46,210 nt of DNA from Saprospiraceae bacterium (GTDB taxonomy: Bacteria > Bacteroidota > Bacteroidia > Chitinophagales > Saprospiraceae). Positions 15,636-25,635 of this stretch are shown here, piece after piece (positions within the stretch are counted from its first letter, which is position 1; every line of letters starts with the position of its first letter). The stretch spans positions 1 to 46,210 of the forward strand of contig JALSPK010000063.1 in assembly GCA_026986005.1 (NCBI GenBank), written 5' to 3'. A model generated the notes under the pieces. The model made no database searches, was not told where the DNA came from, and saw nothing but the letters and a program-made list of their open reading frames with translations. A program made the translations under genes and the position numbers.

Positions 15636-16097
15636 ATGATAGAAGATAAAATAATACCGATAATAGAAGATAAATTTACAGAGGAAGGTTTTGAAGATTG
15701 TTATATTGTAGATATAATTGTAAGCAAAAATTCCAAAGTTGTAGTCTATATGGATTGTGATTCGGGTGTACCGATTAGAAAATGTGTCAGCGTGAGTAGA
15801 CGTATCGAACATTATCTTGATGAGTCACTTATTTTAGGTGAAAAATACACTTTGGAGGTTTCTTCTCCCGGTCTTGATAAGCCTTTGGTGAGGCGTCAAT
15901 ATAATAAAAATATTGGAAGGGAATTGAAGGTGAAATTGAAAGAGGAAGAAGTAATAAAAGGAAAATTGATTTCTGTTGACGAAAATGGCATAGAATTGGA
16001 AGAATATGATAAAAAAAACAGAAAAAAAATAGAATTGAGATTTGAGGATATACTCGAATCAAAAGTTATTGTAAAATTTAATAAAAAGAAGAAATGA
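15636..16097 (+). CDS. rimP: Ribosome maturation factor RimP
   Basis: The 153-residue product assists 30S subunit maturation. The N-terminal alpha-beta domain contains VDIIVSKNSKVVVYMD and RRIEHYLDE, followed by the signature LEVSSPGLDKPL and an Sm-like C-terminal beta domain (about 85-150). The ATG at 15636 is chosen; an earlier in-frame TTG at 15609 lies within the terminator hairpin. The gene overlaps nusA by 4 bases (ATGA), the normal rimP-nusA-infB order. Ribosome-binding sequence is weak, as is typical for the phylum. Confidence 0.93.
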   Translation: MIEDKIIPIIEDKFTEEGFEDCYIVDIIVSKNSKVVVYMDCDSGVPIRKCVSVSRRIEHYLDESLILGEKYTLEVSSPGLDKPLVRRQYNKNIGRELKVKLKEEEVIKGKLISVDENGIELEEYDKKNRKKIELRFEDILESKVIVKFNKKKK

Positions 16098-17332
16098 ATT
16101 TAATAGAATCGTTTTCTCAATTCAAATCAGGTAAAAACATGGATAGACCTACATTAGTTAGGGTTTTGGAAGATGTTTTTAGGACACTGATTAAGAAAAA
16201 GTATGGCTCTGATGATAATTTTGAAGTAATTGTGAATACCACCAATGGAGATCTTGAGTTGTGGAAGGTACGAGAAGTAGTTCCTGACGGAGAGGTCACG
16301 GATGAATTGACTCAAGTATCTTTTTCAGAAGCTCAAATAATTGATGAAGATTATGAGATTGGAGAGGAGTGTTATGAACAAATAGAGGTTGAAGCTTTTG
16401 GTAGACGTGCTATTATGGCTGCCAGGCAAACATTGGTTTCAAGGATTACAGAACTAGAGAAAGAAGAAGTGTACAAAAAGTACAAGGATAGAGCAGGAGA
16501 ATTGGTTTTGGGAGAGATTGGTCAAATCATGAAAAAGGATTTGTTGGTAATAGATGATGCTACAGATAACGAATTGATTATGCCAAGAAATGAGATGATT
16601 AAAGGTGATTTTTTCCGAAAGGGTGACATGATAAAAGCTGTGATTAAGTATGTCGAGATGAGGAATAATAACCCGATGATAATTATATCGAGAACTGATA
16701 ATAAATTTTTAGAAAAATTGATGGAGCAGGAAGTTCCGGAAATAGAAGACGGATTGATTACCATTAAAAATATTGTAAGGATACCCGGTGTGAGAGCTAA
16801 GGTCGCTGTAGAATCTTATGATGATAGAATTGATCCTGTTGGTGCTTGTGTAGGTATGAAAGGATCTAGGATACATGGTATAGTTCGTGAGTTGAGAAAT
16901 GAGAATATAGATATTATTAATTTTACAAACAATACAATATTATATATACAGCGGTCTTTGACTCCTGCCAAAGTATCTAAGATAGAGCTTGATGATGTAA
17001 ACATGAAAGCAGCGGTTTATCTTAAGCCTGATCAAGTATCGATGGCAATAGGAAAGAATGGAGCAAATATCAAACTTGCAAGTAGGCTTACAGGTTATGA
17101 AATTGATATTTATAGGGAAGTTGATGAAAATTTAATAGACGATGTGGATTTGGATGAATTTAGTGATGAAATAGAAGAGTGGATCATCGATCAATTCAAA
17201 AATATTGGATGTGATACTGCAAAAAGTGTTTTGGAATTGAACAGGGAAGAACTTGCAAGAAGAACAGATTTAGAAGAGGAAACAATAGATGATGTATTAA
17301 ATATATTGCAGTCAGAGTTTGAAGAAAGCTAG
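16094..17332 (+). CDS. nusA: Transcription termination/antitermination factor NusA
   Basis: The 412-residue product carries an N-terminal RNA polymerase-binding domain (about 1-125), an S1 domain (about 135-200), and two KH domains with GACVGMKGSRIHGIVREL and VSMAIGKNGANIKLASRLTG. A shorter acidic C-terminal region (about 345-412) ends in a helix-hairpin-helix-like segment. The product modulates pausing and termination. It overlaps rimP by 4 bases and is followed after 86 bases by infB. No rho-type terminator or new promoter is evident between them. Confidence 0.96.
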   Translation: MNLIESFSQFKSGKNMDRPTLVRVLEDVFRTLIKKKYGSDDNFEVIVNTTNGDLELWKVREVVPDGEVTDELTQVSFSEAQIIDEDYEIGEECYEQIEVEAFGRRAIMAARQTLVSRITELEKEEVYKKYKDRAGELVLGEIGQIMKKDLLVIDDATDNELIMPRNEMIKGDFFRKGDMIKAVIKYVEMRNNNPMIIISRTDNKFLEKLMEQEVPEIEDGLITIKNIVRIPGVRAKVAVESYDDRIDPVGACVGMKGSRIHGIVRELRNENIDIINFTNNTILYIQRSLTPAKVSKIELDDVNMKAAVYLKPDQVSMAIGKNGANIKLASRLTGYEIDIYREVDENLIDDVDLDEFSDEIEEWIIDQFKNIGCDTAKSVLELNREELARRTDLEEETIDDVLNILQSEFEES

Positions 17333-17418
17333 TGTTTTTTCAAAAAATGATTAGATTTTTTTATGGATTTAAATTAAGGAGCTAAACCTTTAACAAAATA
17401 TAGAATTAAATATTGATA

Positions 17419-20307
17419 ATGGCGTATAAGTTATTTAAAATTGCAAAAGAATTAAATGTTGGAACGAGTACAATTGTAGAGTACTTGCATTCGCAAGATA
17501 TTGAGATTGTAAATAAACCAACAGCAAAAATCTCCGATGAGATGTATGATATGTTAATCGGAAGATTTAGCAATTCTATTGCAGAAAAAGAACAGGCAGA
17601 AGCTTTACTTGCCGAAAGAAGAAAAAGAAAAGAAGACGAGGTGAAAGCAAAAGAAAAAATAGAGGAGCAAAAGAAAGAAAAGGAAGCTGCTAAAGAAGTA
17701 AAAGTGCAAATAGAGAAGAAACCTGAAGAAAAGCCTGAAGAAGAGAAAGTAGAAGTAGCAGAGAAAGCAAAAGAAGAAAAGCCTGAAGTAGAAAAAGTAG
17801 AAGTAGCAGAAAAAGCTAAGGAAGAAAAGCCTGAAGAAGAAGAAGTTGTAGAGAAACAAGAATCTGATACAGTAGAAAATAAAGTTGAGTCTAAGGATGA
17901 ACAGGTAGAACAGGAAAAAGATCCTTTAAAACCGGGACTCACAGTATTGGGCAAAGTTGATTTGGACAAGATGAGTAGAAAGCCTAAAAAGAAAGGAAAG
18001 ACAACACCTAAGGCTGAAGAAAAGTCCAAAGTTATAGAAAAGAAAAAAGTAGACAAAAAGAAAGAGGCTGTTGTTGAAAAGAAAAAGATAGAAGCAAAAC
18101 CGAAAAAAGAGTCCATTAAGAAAGATGAACCTCAGAAAATAGAAATGATGAGGTCTGAAACACCTATATTAAAAGGGTTGAAAAAACTCGGTAAAATTGA
18201 CATAACAAAATTTGAAACCAGAAAAAAAACCAAGGCAAAAACTGTTGCGGACAAAAGCAAGGAAACTAAAAAAACTGAAGGTGGAAATGAGGGTAGAAGA
18301 AAAAGAAAGAGAAGAAAGATTAATCCAAATCAGGTTTTAAGAAATCAAAATAAAAATCGTAAAAAGAAAGAAGAGGTTACTGAAATTTCTGAAAAAGAAA
18401 TCGAAGATAAAATCAAGGCTACTATGGCCAAACTCAAATCCGGTGGTACAGGTAAGAGTAGAAGGACTAAGATAAGACGAGAAAGCAAAGCAATTAAAAG
18501 AGAAAAGAATACTGTGGAGGAAAATGCAGTAACAAATGTTATTGAGGTAAGTGAGTTTATCAGTGTATCTGAATTGTCAAATCTGATGGATATACCGGTA
18601 ACAGATATTATAATGTCTTGTATGAATCTGGGTGTAATAGTATCGATCAATCAAAGAATAGAAAGTGATATTATAGAATTGGTAGCCGATGAATTTGATT
18701 TTGAAGTTAAATTTATAAGTGCAGATGAAATAGATGATGACTTTGAAGATGATGATGAAAACGAAGAAGATTTAGTGCCCAGAGCGCCTATTGTTACTGT
18801 AATGGGTCATGTCGATCACGGTAAAACTTCTTTGCTTGACTTTATTAGAGAGACCAATGTGGCTGGTGGTGAAGCAGGAGGTATAACACAGCATGTAGGT
18901 GCTTATGAAGTCAATTTGGGAGAAGGTAAAAAAATCACTTTCCTCGATACTCCGGGTCACGAAGCTTTTACTGCAATGAGAGCTAGAGGAGCTAAAGTAA
19001 CTGACTTTGTAATAATAGTTATAGCAGCAGATGATAAGATTATGCCTCAAACAAAAGAGGCAATAAGTCACTCACAAGCCGCAGGAGTACCAATGATATT
19101 TGCAATCAATAAAATTGATAAGCCCGGAGCTGATCCGGAAAGGATAAAGCAAGAATTGGCATCAATGAACTTATTGATAGAAGAGTGGGGAGGAAAATAC
19201 CAATCTCAGGATATATCAGCTAAAACAGGTCAGGGAGTCAAAGAATTATTGGAAAAAGTATTTTTAGAAGCAGAAATACTTGAACTTAAAGCCAATCCTA
19301 ATAGACTGGCACTAGGTACAGTCCTCGAAGCAACACTAGATAAAGGTAAGGGTTATATCAGTAATATTTTGGTACAAAAAGGAACATTAAAAATTGGTTC
19401 TGTTATTCTTGCAGGTCATTATTACGGCAAGATAAAAGCTATGTTCAATGCAGCAGGAAAGAAAATAAAAGCTGCAGGACCTTCAACACCTGTTAAAGTG
19501 CTAGGTATGAATGGAGCTGCTCAAGCCGGAGAAGTATTTAAAGAATATGAACACGAAAGAGATGTTAAGGATATAGCTACAAAAAGATCCATTATAGCAA
19601 GAGAACAGTTGACAAGAACAAAGAAACGTGTAAGTTTGGAAGAAATAGGAAGAAGACTTAAATTGGACAACTTTAAGGAATTGAACTTGATTGTAAAAGC
19701 TGATACAGATGGTACAGCTGAAGCTTTATCCGATTCATTGATTAAATTGTCTATTCCTGAATTACAAGTCAATGTCATTCACAAAAGTGTTGGACAGATA
19801 TCTGAGTCAGATGTATTATTGGCTACTGTTTCTGATGCTATTATAATTGGATTTCAAGTTAGACCATCTGCCAATGCTAGAAAACTAGCCGAAAAAGATG
19901 GAGTTGAAATCAAACATTATTCTATTATTTACAAGGCGATTGATGAAGTAAAACTAGCCATGCAAGGGATGCTTACTCCTACTGAAGAAGAAAAAATCAC
20001 AGGATTAGTTGAGGTTAGAAATATCTTCAAGATTAGTAAGATTGGTACTATAGCAGGATGTTATGTGCAGGAAGGAGAAATAACAAGAAACTCTTCAATA
20101 AGATTAATAAGAGAGGGTATTGTTGTGTATCCTATGAAAGAATCACAAACAGCTCATTTAAGCTCATTAAAACGATTTAAAAATGATGCTAAAGAGGTTA
20201 AAGCTGGTATGGAATGTGGTTTGACCATTGAAAACTATAATGATATAAAAGTTGGAGATCAAATCGAAGTCTACAAGATTATCGAAATAGCAAAGGAGAT
20301 GGATTAA
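17419..20307 (+). CDS. infB: Translation initiation factor IF-2
   Basis: The 962-residue GTPase delivers initiator fMet-tRNA to the ribosome. It opens with an IF2_N helix-turn (KLFKIAKELNVGTSTIVEYL). A long Lys/Glu/Pro-rich low-complexity stretch follows (about 50-370) and contains near-identical copies of the unit VEVAEKAKEEKPE. A second IF2_N region precedes the G domain, whose motifs are GHVDHGKTSLLD (near 461), FLDTPGHEAF and NKIDKPGA. Domains II-IV complete the C-terminus. The ATG at 17419 is preferred to a TTG two codons earlier. The gene is third in rimP-nusA-infB, with an AlkD-like gene 12 bases downstream. Confidence 0.97.
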   Translation: MAYKLFKIAKELNVGTSTIVEYLHSQDIEIVNKPTAKISDEMYDMLIGRFSNSIAEKEQAEALLAERRKRKEDEVKAKEKIEEQKKEKEAAKEVKVQIEKKPEEKPEEEKVEVAEKAKEEKPEVEKVEVAEKAKEEKPEEEEVVEKQESDTVENKVESKDEQVEQEKDPLKPGLTVLGKVDLDKMSRKPKKKGKTTPKAEEKSKVIEKKKVDKKKEAVVEKKKIEAKPKKESIKKDEPQKIEMMRSETPILKGLKKLGKIDITKFETRKKTKAKTVADKSKETKKTEGGNEGRRKRKRRKINPNQVLRNQNKNRKKKEEVTEISEKEIEDKIKATMAKLKSGGTGKSRRTKIRRESKAIKREKNTVEENAVTNVIEVSEFISVSELSNLMDIPVTDIIMSCMNLGVIVSINQRIESDIIELVADEFDFEVKFISADEIDDDFEDDDENEEDLVPRAPIVTVMGHVDHGKTSLLDFIRETNVAGGEAGGITQHVGAYEVNLGEGKKITFLDTPGHEAFTAMRARGAKVTDFVIIVIAADDKIMPQTKEAISHSQAAGVPMIFAINKIDKPGADPERIKQELASMNLLIEEWGGKYQSQDISAKTGQGVKELLEKVFLEAEILELKANPNRLALGTVLEATLDKGKGYISNILVQKGTLKIGSVILAGHYYGKIKAMFNAAGKKIKAAGPSTPVKVLGMNGAAQAGEVFKEYEHERDVKDIATKRSIIAREQLTRTKKRVSLEEIGRRLKLDNFKELNLIVKADTDGTAEALSDSLIKLSIPELQVNVIHKSVGQISESDVLLATVSDAIIIGFQVRPSANARKLAEKDGVEIKHYSIIYKAIDEVKLAMQGMLTPTEEEKITGLVEVRNIFKISKIGTIAGCYVQEGEITRNSSIRLIREGIVVYPMKESQTAHLSSLKRFKNDAKEVKAGMECGLTIENYNDIKVGDQIEVYKIIEIAKEMD

Positions 20308-20319
20308 CAATCGTTTGAA

Positions 20320-21048
20320 ATGTTATCTGCTAAAAATATTGAAAAAAAATTAAAAGAGTTTGCTTCTGCAAAAAGAAAGCAAGCCAATGAATGGTTTTTT
20401 AAAACAGGCAAAGGGCAGTATGGTGAAGGTGATATATTTATCGGTGTTTCGATGCCTGATATCAGAAAAGTCATAAAGTCGCATATGAATCTGGAATATG
20501 TGGAACTTGAGCTTTTGTTAAATTCTCCTCTTCATGAAGTAAGGATGGCGGGTGTCCTGATCCTTACTGAAAATGCCAAAATTGCTACAAGGAAATACAA
20601 TAAAGAGCAACTGGAAAAAATAGCAAAGTTTTATCTTAAAAACAGAAAGGGGGTCAATAACTGGGATTTGGTTGATGTATCAGTTCATTATATATTGGGC
20701 AACACTATCTTAAATGATATCTTCAAATTGGATTTACTTGAAAGCCTTAGTTCTTCTGACTCTCTTTGGGATCGCAGAATGTCAATGGTAGCTACCTGGG
20801 CTTTTATACGTAAGTCAGATGTATTTCCTACTATTGCTCTTGCCGAAAAGCTTTTGCATGATAAGGAAGATCTAATGCATAAAGCCATTGGATGGATGCT
20901 CCGAGAATCTTGGAAAAGAGAACCAAATATAATCGAAGATTTCCTTTTGCAACATTACACTCATTTACCACGCACTACCCTAAGGTATGCAATTGAGAAA
21001 ATGGAAGAATCCAAAAGAAAGGACTTTCTAAATATGAAGTACAAGTAG
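20320..21048 (+). CDS. DNA alkylation repair protein, AlkD-like HEAT-repeat fold
   Basis: The 242-residue all-helical protein matches the AlkD/AlkC-type DNA alkylation repair family: IFIGVSMPDIRKVIK, LLLNSPLHEVRMAGVLIL, GVNNWDLVDVSVHYILG, SLWDRRMSMVATWAFIRK and DLMHKAIGWMLRESWKR. In AlkD the tryptophans and aspartate in such segments grip damaged bases and excise N3/N7-alkylpurines. Its start lies 12 bases after the infB stop, so it is probably read from the same transcript. It converges on the giant adhesin gene, leaving 24 bases between stops. Confidence 0.88.
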   Translation: MLSAKNIEKKLKEFASAKRKQANEWFFKTGKGQYGEGDIFIGVSMPDIRKVIKSHMNLEYVELELLLNSPLHEVRMAGVLILTENAKIATRKYNKEQLEKIAKFYLKNRKGVNNWDLVDVSVHYILGNTILNDIFKLDLLESLSSSDSLWDRRMSMVATWAFIRKSDVFPTIALAEKLLHDKEDLMHKAIGWMLRESWKREPNIIEDFLLQHYTHLPRTTLRYAIEKMEESKRKDFLNMKYK

Positions 21049-21072
21049 TATCAATTTTATATCAAAATGGTA

Positions 21073-24000
21073 CTATCTTATTACTGTTACTGCCCCTCTG
21101 TACAATATCTTTCGATTGTCTAAAAACTCAACTTCCACTAAATAAACATACACACCGGGATTTACTCTCTTGCCTTTGAAAGTACCATCCCATGCGCCAA
21201 CATTGCCGGATGTAGGTAGAAGATTAGTTTCAATATGCATCAATTCTCCCCATCTATTAAATATTTTGAAATAATTGATTTTTTTAATTCCTTTACCTAT
21301 TGTTATTTTGAATTCTTCATTTAGACCATCTCCATCAGGAGTAAAAATATTTGGAATATAAACATTTCTAAATGTGTTTACAAATACATTTACTTCTCCT
21401 GTTGCTTCACAGCCATTAAAATCCTTTATCGTTGCGTTTATAGTGCTGTTTTTTAGTGCACTAATCTCAAGTTCACTATGCAAGTCGTTAAGGTATTTAT
21501 AACTGATAGAAAAAGTATCTATTACCCACTTGACACTAGAAATACTAGTGTTTGTATTTAAATGAAGCGTCTTTGAATCTCCTAGATCCAATTCTAAATC
21601 ATTGCCTAAGTCAACAATTATTTCGTCGGGCTGAGTGATGAGAATTTCTTTTTCTTCTTTACATCCTTCTGCATCAAATACTGTAACCAAATAAGGCTCT
21701 TCGCTTGCATATACTTCTGCGCAATCGTCCGAATTATATATTGATCCTCCATTGATGCTAAACGAGTATGCCGGACCTGCTCCACCATAAACCGTATCTA
21801 AATATATGCAGGTCTTATCACCAAAACACTTTATTGTATCTTGCTGCAATACTCCGAAGACTAAAGGTGCTTGTCCTTTTACTTCATAACCGACAGAAGC
21901 TTCACAACCTTTATAATCAGTTACTGTTACCGTATAAACCCCCTTAGCTAGATTATCTGCCAGGTTAGTATCAGATACATCAGGATTCCATTTGAATGAA
22001 TATTTCCCATCTGTATTACCTCCTGAGAATTTTACTTTAATTTGTCCTGAATTATTGCCTGAGCAATTGACATCTTTAGTGTTAAAAGAGTCTATTTCAG
22101 CGACTAATTTTTCAGGTTCAACCATAGTAATAGAGTCAATTATGGTACAATTATTTGCGTCTTTTATCTCAATATGGTAAGTTCCTGCACACAATCCTGT
22201 TCCTATTGCACCAATCTCAGCTGTTTCTTGCCATTTGTAAAAATATGCTGTATTATTTCCTCCTTTTGCATTTATTATTGCTTTTCCATTGCAGTCACCA
22301 AAACAGCTTGGCTTGAATAGCTCAACTTTATCAATTTCCAGCTTGTCGGGGATGCCAATCTCAAATGAATCTTCTTTTGAACATGTATTTCCGGCAATAG
22401 TGTTATATGATACAGCAAAATGATTTTTACCGGCTGGTAAATTATCAAATGATACAATACTACCCGTTCTACTACCTGTATCAAATACAAATTTGTACAC
22501 TCCGGTTGTATTATCACCACCGCTAGCTTTGATTATGACTTTACCATCAGAATGTTGTCCGTCATTACAACTCACACCACTAAGATCCAAAAATTCAGTC
22601 TCAATAGGAGTAGAACCTTCCACCTCAACAGAATCAATAGTCTCACATCCATTGCCATAACTTACTGTGACCACATAAGTCCCTGCACCTACATCTGTAA
22701 TACATTTAGTGTTTTCTCCATTACTCCAGTTGTATTTGAATCCTGAGTCATCTATATCAACATTGATGCACGCTCTTCCTAAGAATCCACCTGTTTCCCC
22801 CTCAGCACATTCAGCTTTCATACTATCAAAAGTGTATTCAAAAGCTTTTCCTGCTGTTAATTCTATCGTGTCTTTTACAGTGCAAGCATTGTCACTAACT
22901 TCAATAATATAAATTCCTTCAGCTACATTAGTTAAAGTACTAGAATTATCACCTATTGGTGAACCGTCTTTTGTCCATTTGTACTTTAACCCCCCTGAAG
23001 TATTGCTGGCCTCAACAATAATATCGGTTGTGGCTCCAGCATTACATAATAAATCATATTTTATGGTATCTATCTTTAGTGCTCCGGGAACTAATTCAAT
23101 GGTAAAATCAATATCTTGCTCACAGCCATTAGCATCAATAGCCTTAACTATATAATCTCCGGGGTTTAAATTATTGTATTGATGTGTTTCATTATAATTA
23201 TTTACAACAACATCACTTCCGATTCCGGTTAGCTTAATTGGTAGTACTCCTCCTGCTGTAATAGTGATTTTAGCCCAAGCACTTCCGTCTTCGATACATC
23301 TAGCGGAGGTTTTATCAACCGGAGACCATTGAATAGCATCGGGTTCATTTAAATCTACAGTATCCTTTATACTGCATCCGGTTATAGAATCAGTAAAAGT
23401 AAAAATCTGCATCGTTCCACTCATATTTTCAATTAATATAGTATTAGCATCAATTTTATTGGCGGTAGGAAAAGGGAAATACGTGTAGTTAATTTGAAAA
23501 TTATCCTTATCAAATCCCTTTAGGTCAATATCGTATAACACCTTGCCATCTTTAGCTCCATTGCACTGCACATCAATTGAAGTTTTGTTTATTTCCATTT
23601 TATATCTAACCGGAATTTCTATTTCATACTCTTCTTTACATGCAGGATAATTATTTAAATCGGTATTGACTTGTATCTTCACTACACCCCCACTCAAATT
23701 GTCAAATGTTGAAGAGCCAAAAGTGTTTTGGAAGTATAGATCAGATCCGGATTGAACTTTTATTGAGTATCCATCTACAGGATTAACGATATCTCCCATA
23801 GGTGTGACTCTGATTCTTCCATTGAGATCTCCAACACAGTTTGAACTATCCAAAATTTCAATTTCAGCACTTAGCCTCTCAGTATTTAATATAGCAAACG
23901 TATCTGTCTCACATCCTGTATCAGAGGTAAGCGTAACACCATAATACCCGTTGGACAAGTCTGAAATTGTATCTTTGTCGAATACGCCATTTGACCATTT

Positions 24001-25635
24001 AGTTTTATAGTTTACGCCAAATCCGTCAACACTTAGAGATATTTGTCCCTCTTGAGCTCCAAAACAGGGGTCAGGAGTAACATTAAAATCTTTTAATACC
24101 AATGGCTTTATGGTAGTTACAAACTCATCCAATGAGTAGGTGTCATTGTTAGAATCTGTAATTTCAATGGTGTATGTCTTGTTCGGTAACAAACCTAAAA
24201 CGGTTGTTTTTTGTTTTGCTTCAGCAATTGAACCAGTTTCAATGATATTTGCTCCATCTTTTACGACATAAGTATATGGTGGTACACCATTGAAAACTTT
24301 AAATGTTAAAGATGCTTCCTGGACACCATTGTCTGCACCGCAATGAGTCGCACTGGCATATAGTCCATCAGGCGGATCAATACAAATCAGTCCCGGTTCT
24401 AGATATGGCCATAAATCAACTTCATTAGATACAAGATTAAATTTTGATAGTAGTATGGGGTAACATTCCCCCGGTTCTCCTATAAGTTCAAAACAAATAG
24501 GAACTAAATCTTTCTCAGAATTAAAACTTGCTTTTTGATCACTAAATAATGCAATAACTCCGGGGGTGTCCTCTCTCCATCCAAACTTTAGTATGTTTTG
24601 ATTTTTGGGTAAATCATCTATAAAGTCCAAGCCGTAGGGATTGTATTGAACTTTCCCTAGTGTATATTCAATATCAACAAAGTTTTTTGCTGATAACATT
24701 ACGCATACGGTATCTCCTTTTTTTCCGAACGTCGTATCCAATTTCATTACGGGATTATCAGCATCTGCTACAACCAATCTATTTGTGTTGTTACAAGAAT
24801 ATCCATCCTCGATAAAAACACTAAAATCACCTAGGAAGGGAAGTTTTACTGTCACTCTATCACCATGAGAAAAATTTGAAGTTAGTATCTCACCTTTTGT
24901 ATTTTGTCTATAATCGTAATCATAAACTTCTATATAACTATAATTAACAGTTTTTCCTTGGGTCTTATAGTATTCGGGGATTCCTCCTTTGACAATAAAA
25001 CTGACTTTTAATGAATCTCCGTCAACATCATAATGAATATCCGAAATTTTAATAGGATTTAGATATACGACCGGAAATGATTGATCAACACCTACATTAA
25101 CACAATTGCCTCCGTTTTCATAATATCCTCTATTCCCTTTTCTGACATCATAAGTAATAGGAGCATAATACATCAATGTCGGAGGTGCACCCACAGTATT
25201 CACATATTCATTAAATGATTTTGTTCCTGAAAAATATCCATTTTCAAATTCAATATCACCATTATAATCTCCTGCACTTACAATTAGATTTGTCAGATCA
25301 CTCCACAATTTAAAATCTTTATCTTGTTTTATGTCAGCTACAGTAGTACCTGTCTTCACAGGTTTATCTGAATACCAGCAATAACCGATTCCCGCAGGTG
25401 TAACAGGATCCGGGTCACTTTGCAAATCAAAATCATTGTTGTGTTCCAATAAAAATCTATCTCTCCAACATAAGAATATCGTATCTGTCAAATCATGTTT
25501 AGTGCTTTGACCTTGAAATGCTTTTATTCCTTTAATTGTTCCTACATCATTATTGCATTGAGCAGAAAGGTTTATTGAAAAAGAAAAACTAAAAAATATT
25601 AAAACAGCCGATATTTTAAAAACCTTTAAATTCAT
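21073..25635 (-). CDS. Large secreted protein with cohesin-like domain, SprB-like repeats and T9SS type B sorting domain
   Basis: The 1520-residue product has a signal peptide (about 1-25, ending SINLSAQ). The N-terminal third holds a beta-rich region with a cohesin-like stretch (about 300-410: GDTVCVMLSAKNFVDIEYTL ... GVIALFSDQKA). From about 430 to 1370 come many SprB-like repeats, each with a paired Cys, GxA/GxI turns, GGxxxYxFxW-type cores and a YxVxVxD end. The last 105 residues (VYIPNIFTPDGDGLNEEF, IFNRWGELMH, WDGTFKGKRVNPGVYVYLVE) are the CHU_C/gliding-motility C-terminal domain, which directs type IX secretion. It is probably a surface adhesin or motility-linked protein. It is transcribed alone; TATATTTG (25679-25686, minus strand) fits a -7 element. 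Confidence 0.9.
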   Translation of the reverse strand: MNLKVFKISAVLIFFSFSFSINLSAQCNNDVGTIKGIKAFQGQSTKHDLTDTIFLCWRDRFLLEHNNDFDLQSDPDPVTPAGIGYCWYSDKPVKTGTTVADIKQDKDFKLWSDLTNLIVSAGDYNGDIEFENGYFSGTKSFNEYVNTVGAPPTLMYYAPITYDVRKGNRGYYENGGNCVNVGVDQSFPVVYLNPIKISDIHYDVDGDSLKVSFIVKGGIPEYYKTQGKTVNYSYIEVYDYDYRQNTKGEILTSNFSHGDRVTVKLPFLGDFSVFIEDGYSCNNTNRLVVADADNPVMKLDTTFGKKGDTVCVMLSAKNFVDIEYTLGKVQYNPYGLDFIDDLPKNQNILKFGWREDTPGVIALFSDQKASFNSEKDLVPICFELIGEPGECYPILLSKFNLVSNEVDLWPYLEPGLICIDPPDGLYASATHCGADNGVQEASLTFKVFNGVPPYTYVVKDGANIIETGSIAEAKQKTTVLGLLPNKTYTIEITDSNNDTYSLDEFVTTIKPLVLKDFNVTPDPCFGAQEGQISLSVDGFGVNYKTKWSNGVFDKDTISDLSNGYYGVTLTSDTGCETDTFAILNTERLSAEIEILDSSNCVGDLNGRIRVTPMGDIVNPVDGYSIKVQSGSDLYFQNTFGSSTFDNLSGGVVKIQVNTDLNNYPACKEEYEIEIPVRYKMEINKTSIDVQCNGAKDGKVLYDIDLKGFDKDNFQINYTYFPFPTANKIDANTILIENMSGTMQIFTFTDSITGCSIKDTVDLNEPDAIQWSPVDKTSARCIEDGSAWAKITITAGGVLPIKLTGIGSDVVVNNYNETHQYNNLNPGDYIVKAIDANGCEQDIDFTIELVPGALKIDTIKYDLLCNAGATTDIIVEASNTSGGLKYKWTKDGSPIGDNSSTLTNVAEGIYIIEVSDNACTVKDTIELTAGKAFEYTFDSMKAECAEGETGGFLGRACINVDIDDSGFKYNWSNGENTKCITDVGAGTYVVTVSYGNGCETIDSVEVEGSTPIETEFLDLSGVSCNDGQHSDGKVIIKASGGDNTTGVYKFVFDTGSRTGSIVSFDNLPAGKNHFAVSYNTIAGNTCSKEDSFEIGIPDKLEIDKVELFKPSCFGDCNGKAIINAKGGNNTAYFYKWQETAEIGAIGTGLCAGTYHIEIKDANNCTIIDSITMVEPEKLVAEIDSFNTKDVNCSGNNSGQIKVKFSGGNTDGKYSFKWNPDVSDTNLADNLAKGVYTVTVTDYKGCEASVGYEVKGQAPLVFGVLQQDTIKCFGDKTCIYLDTVYGGAGPAYSFSINGGSIYNSDDCAEVYASEEPYLVTVFDAEGCKEEKEILITQPDEIIVDLGNDLELDLGDSKTLHLNTNTSISSVKWVIDTFSISYKYLNDLHSELEISALKNSTINATIKDFNGCEATGEVNVFVNTFRNVYIPNIFTPDGDGLNEEFKITIGKGIKKINYFKIFNRWGELMHIETNLLPTSGNVGAWDGTFKGKRVNPGVYVYLVEVEFLDNRKILYRGAVTVIR

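Noticed and set aside
17406-18116. 236-codon frame rich in Ser/Phe antisense to infB
   Set aside because: It is the mirror of the Lys/Glu-rich linker of IF-2 (Glu and Lys codons read as Phe/Ser/Leu on the other strand), not a gene.
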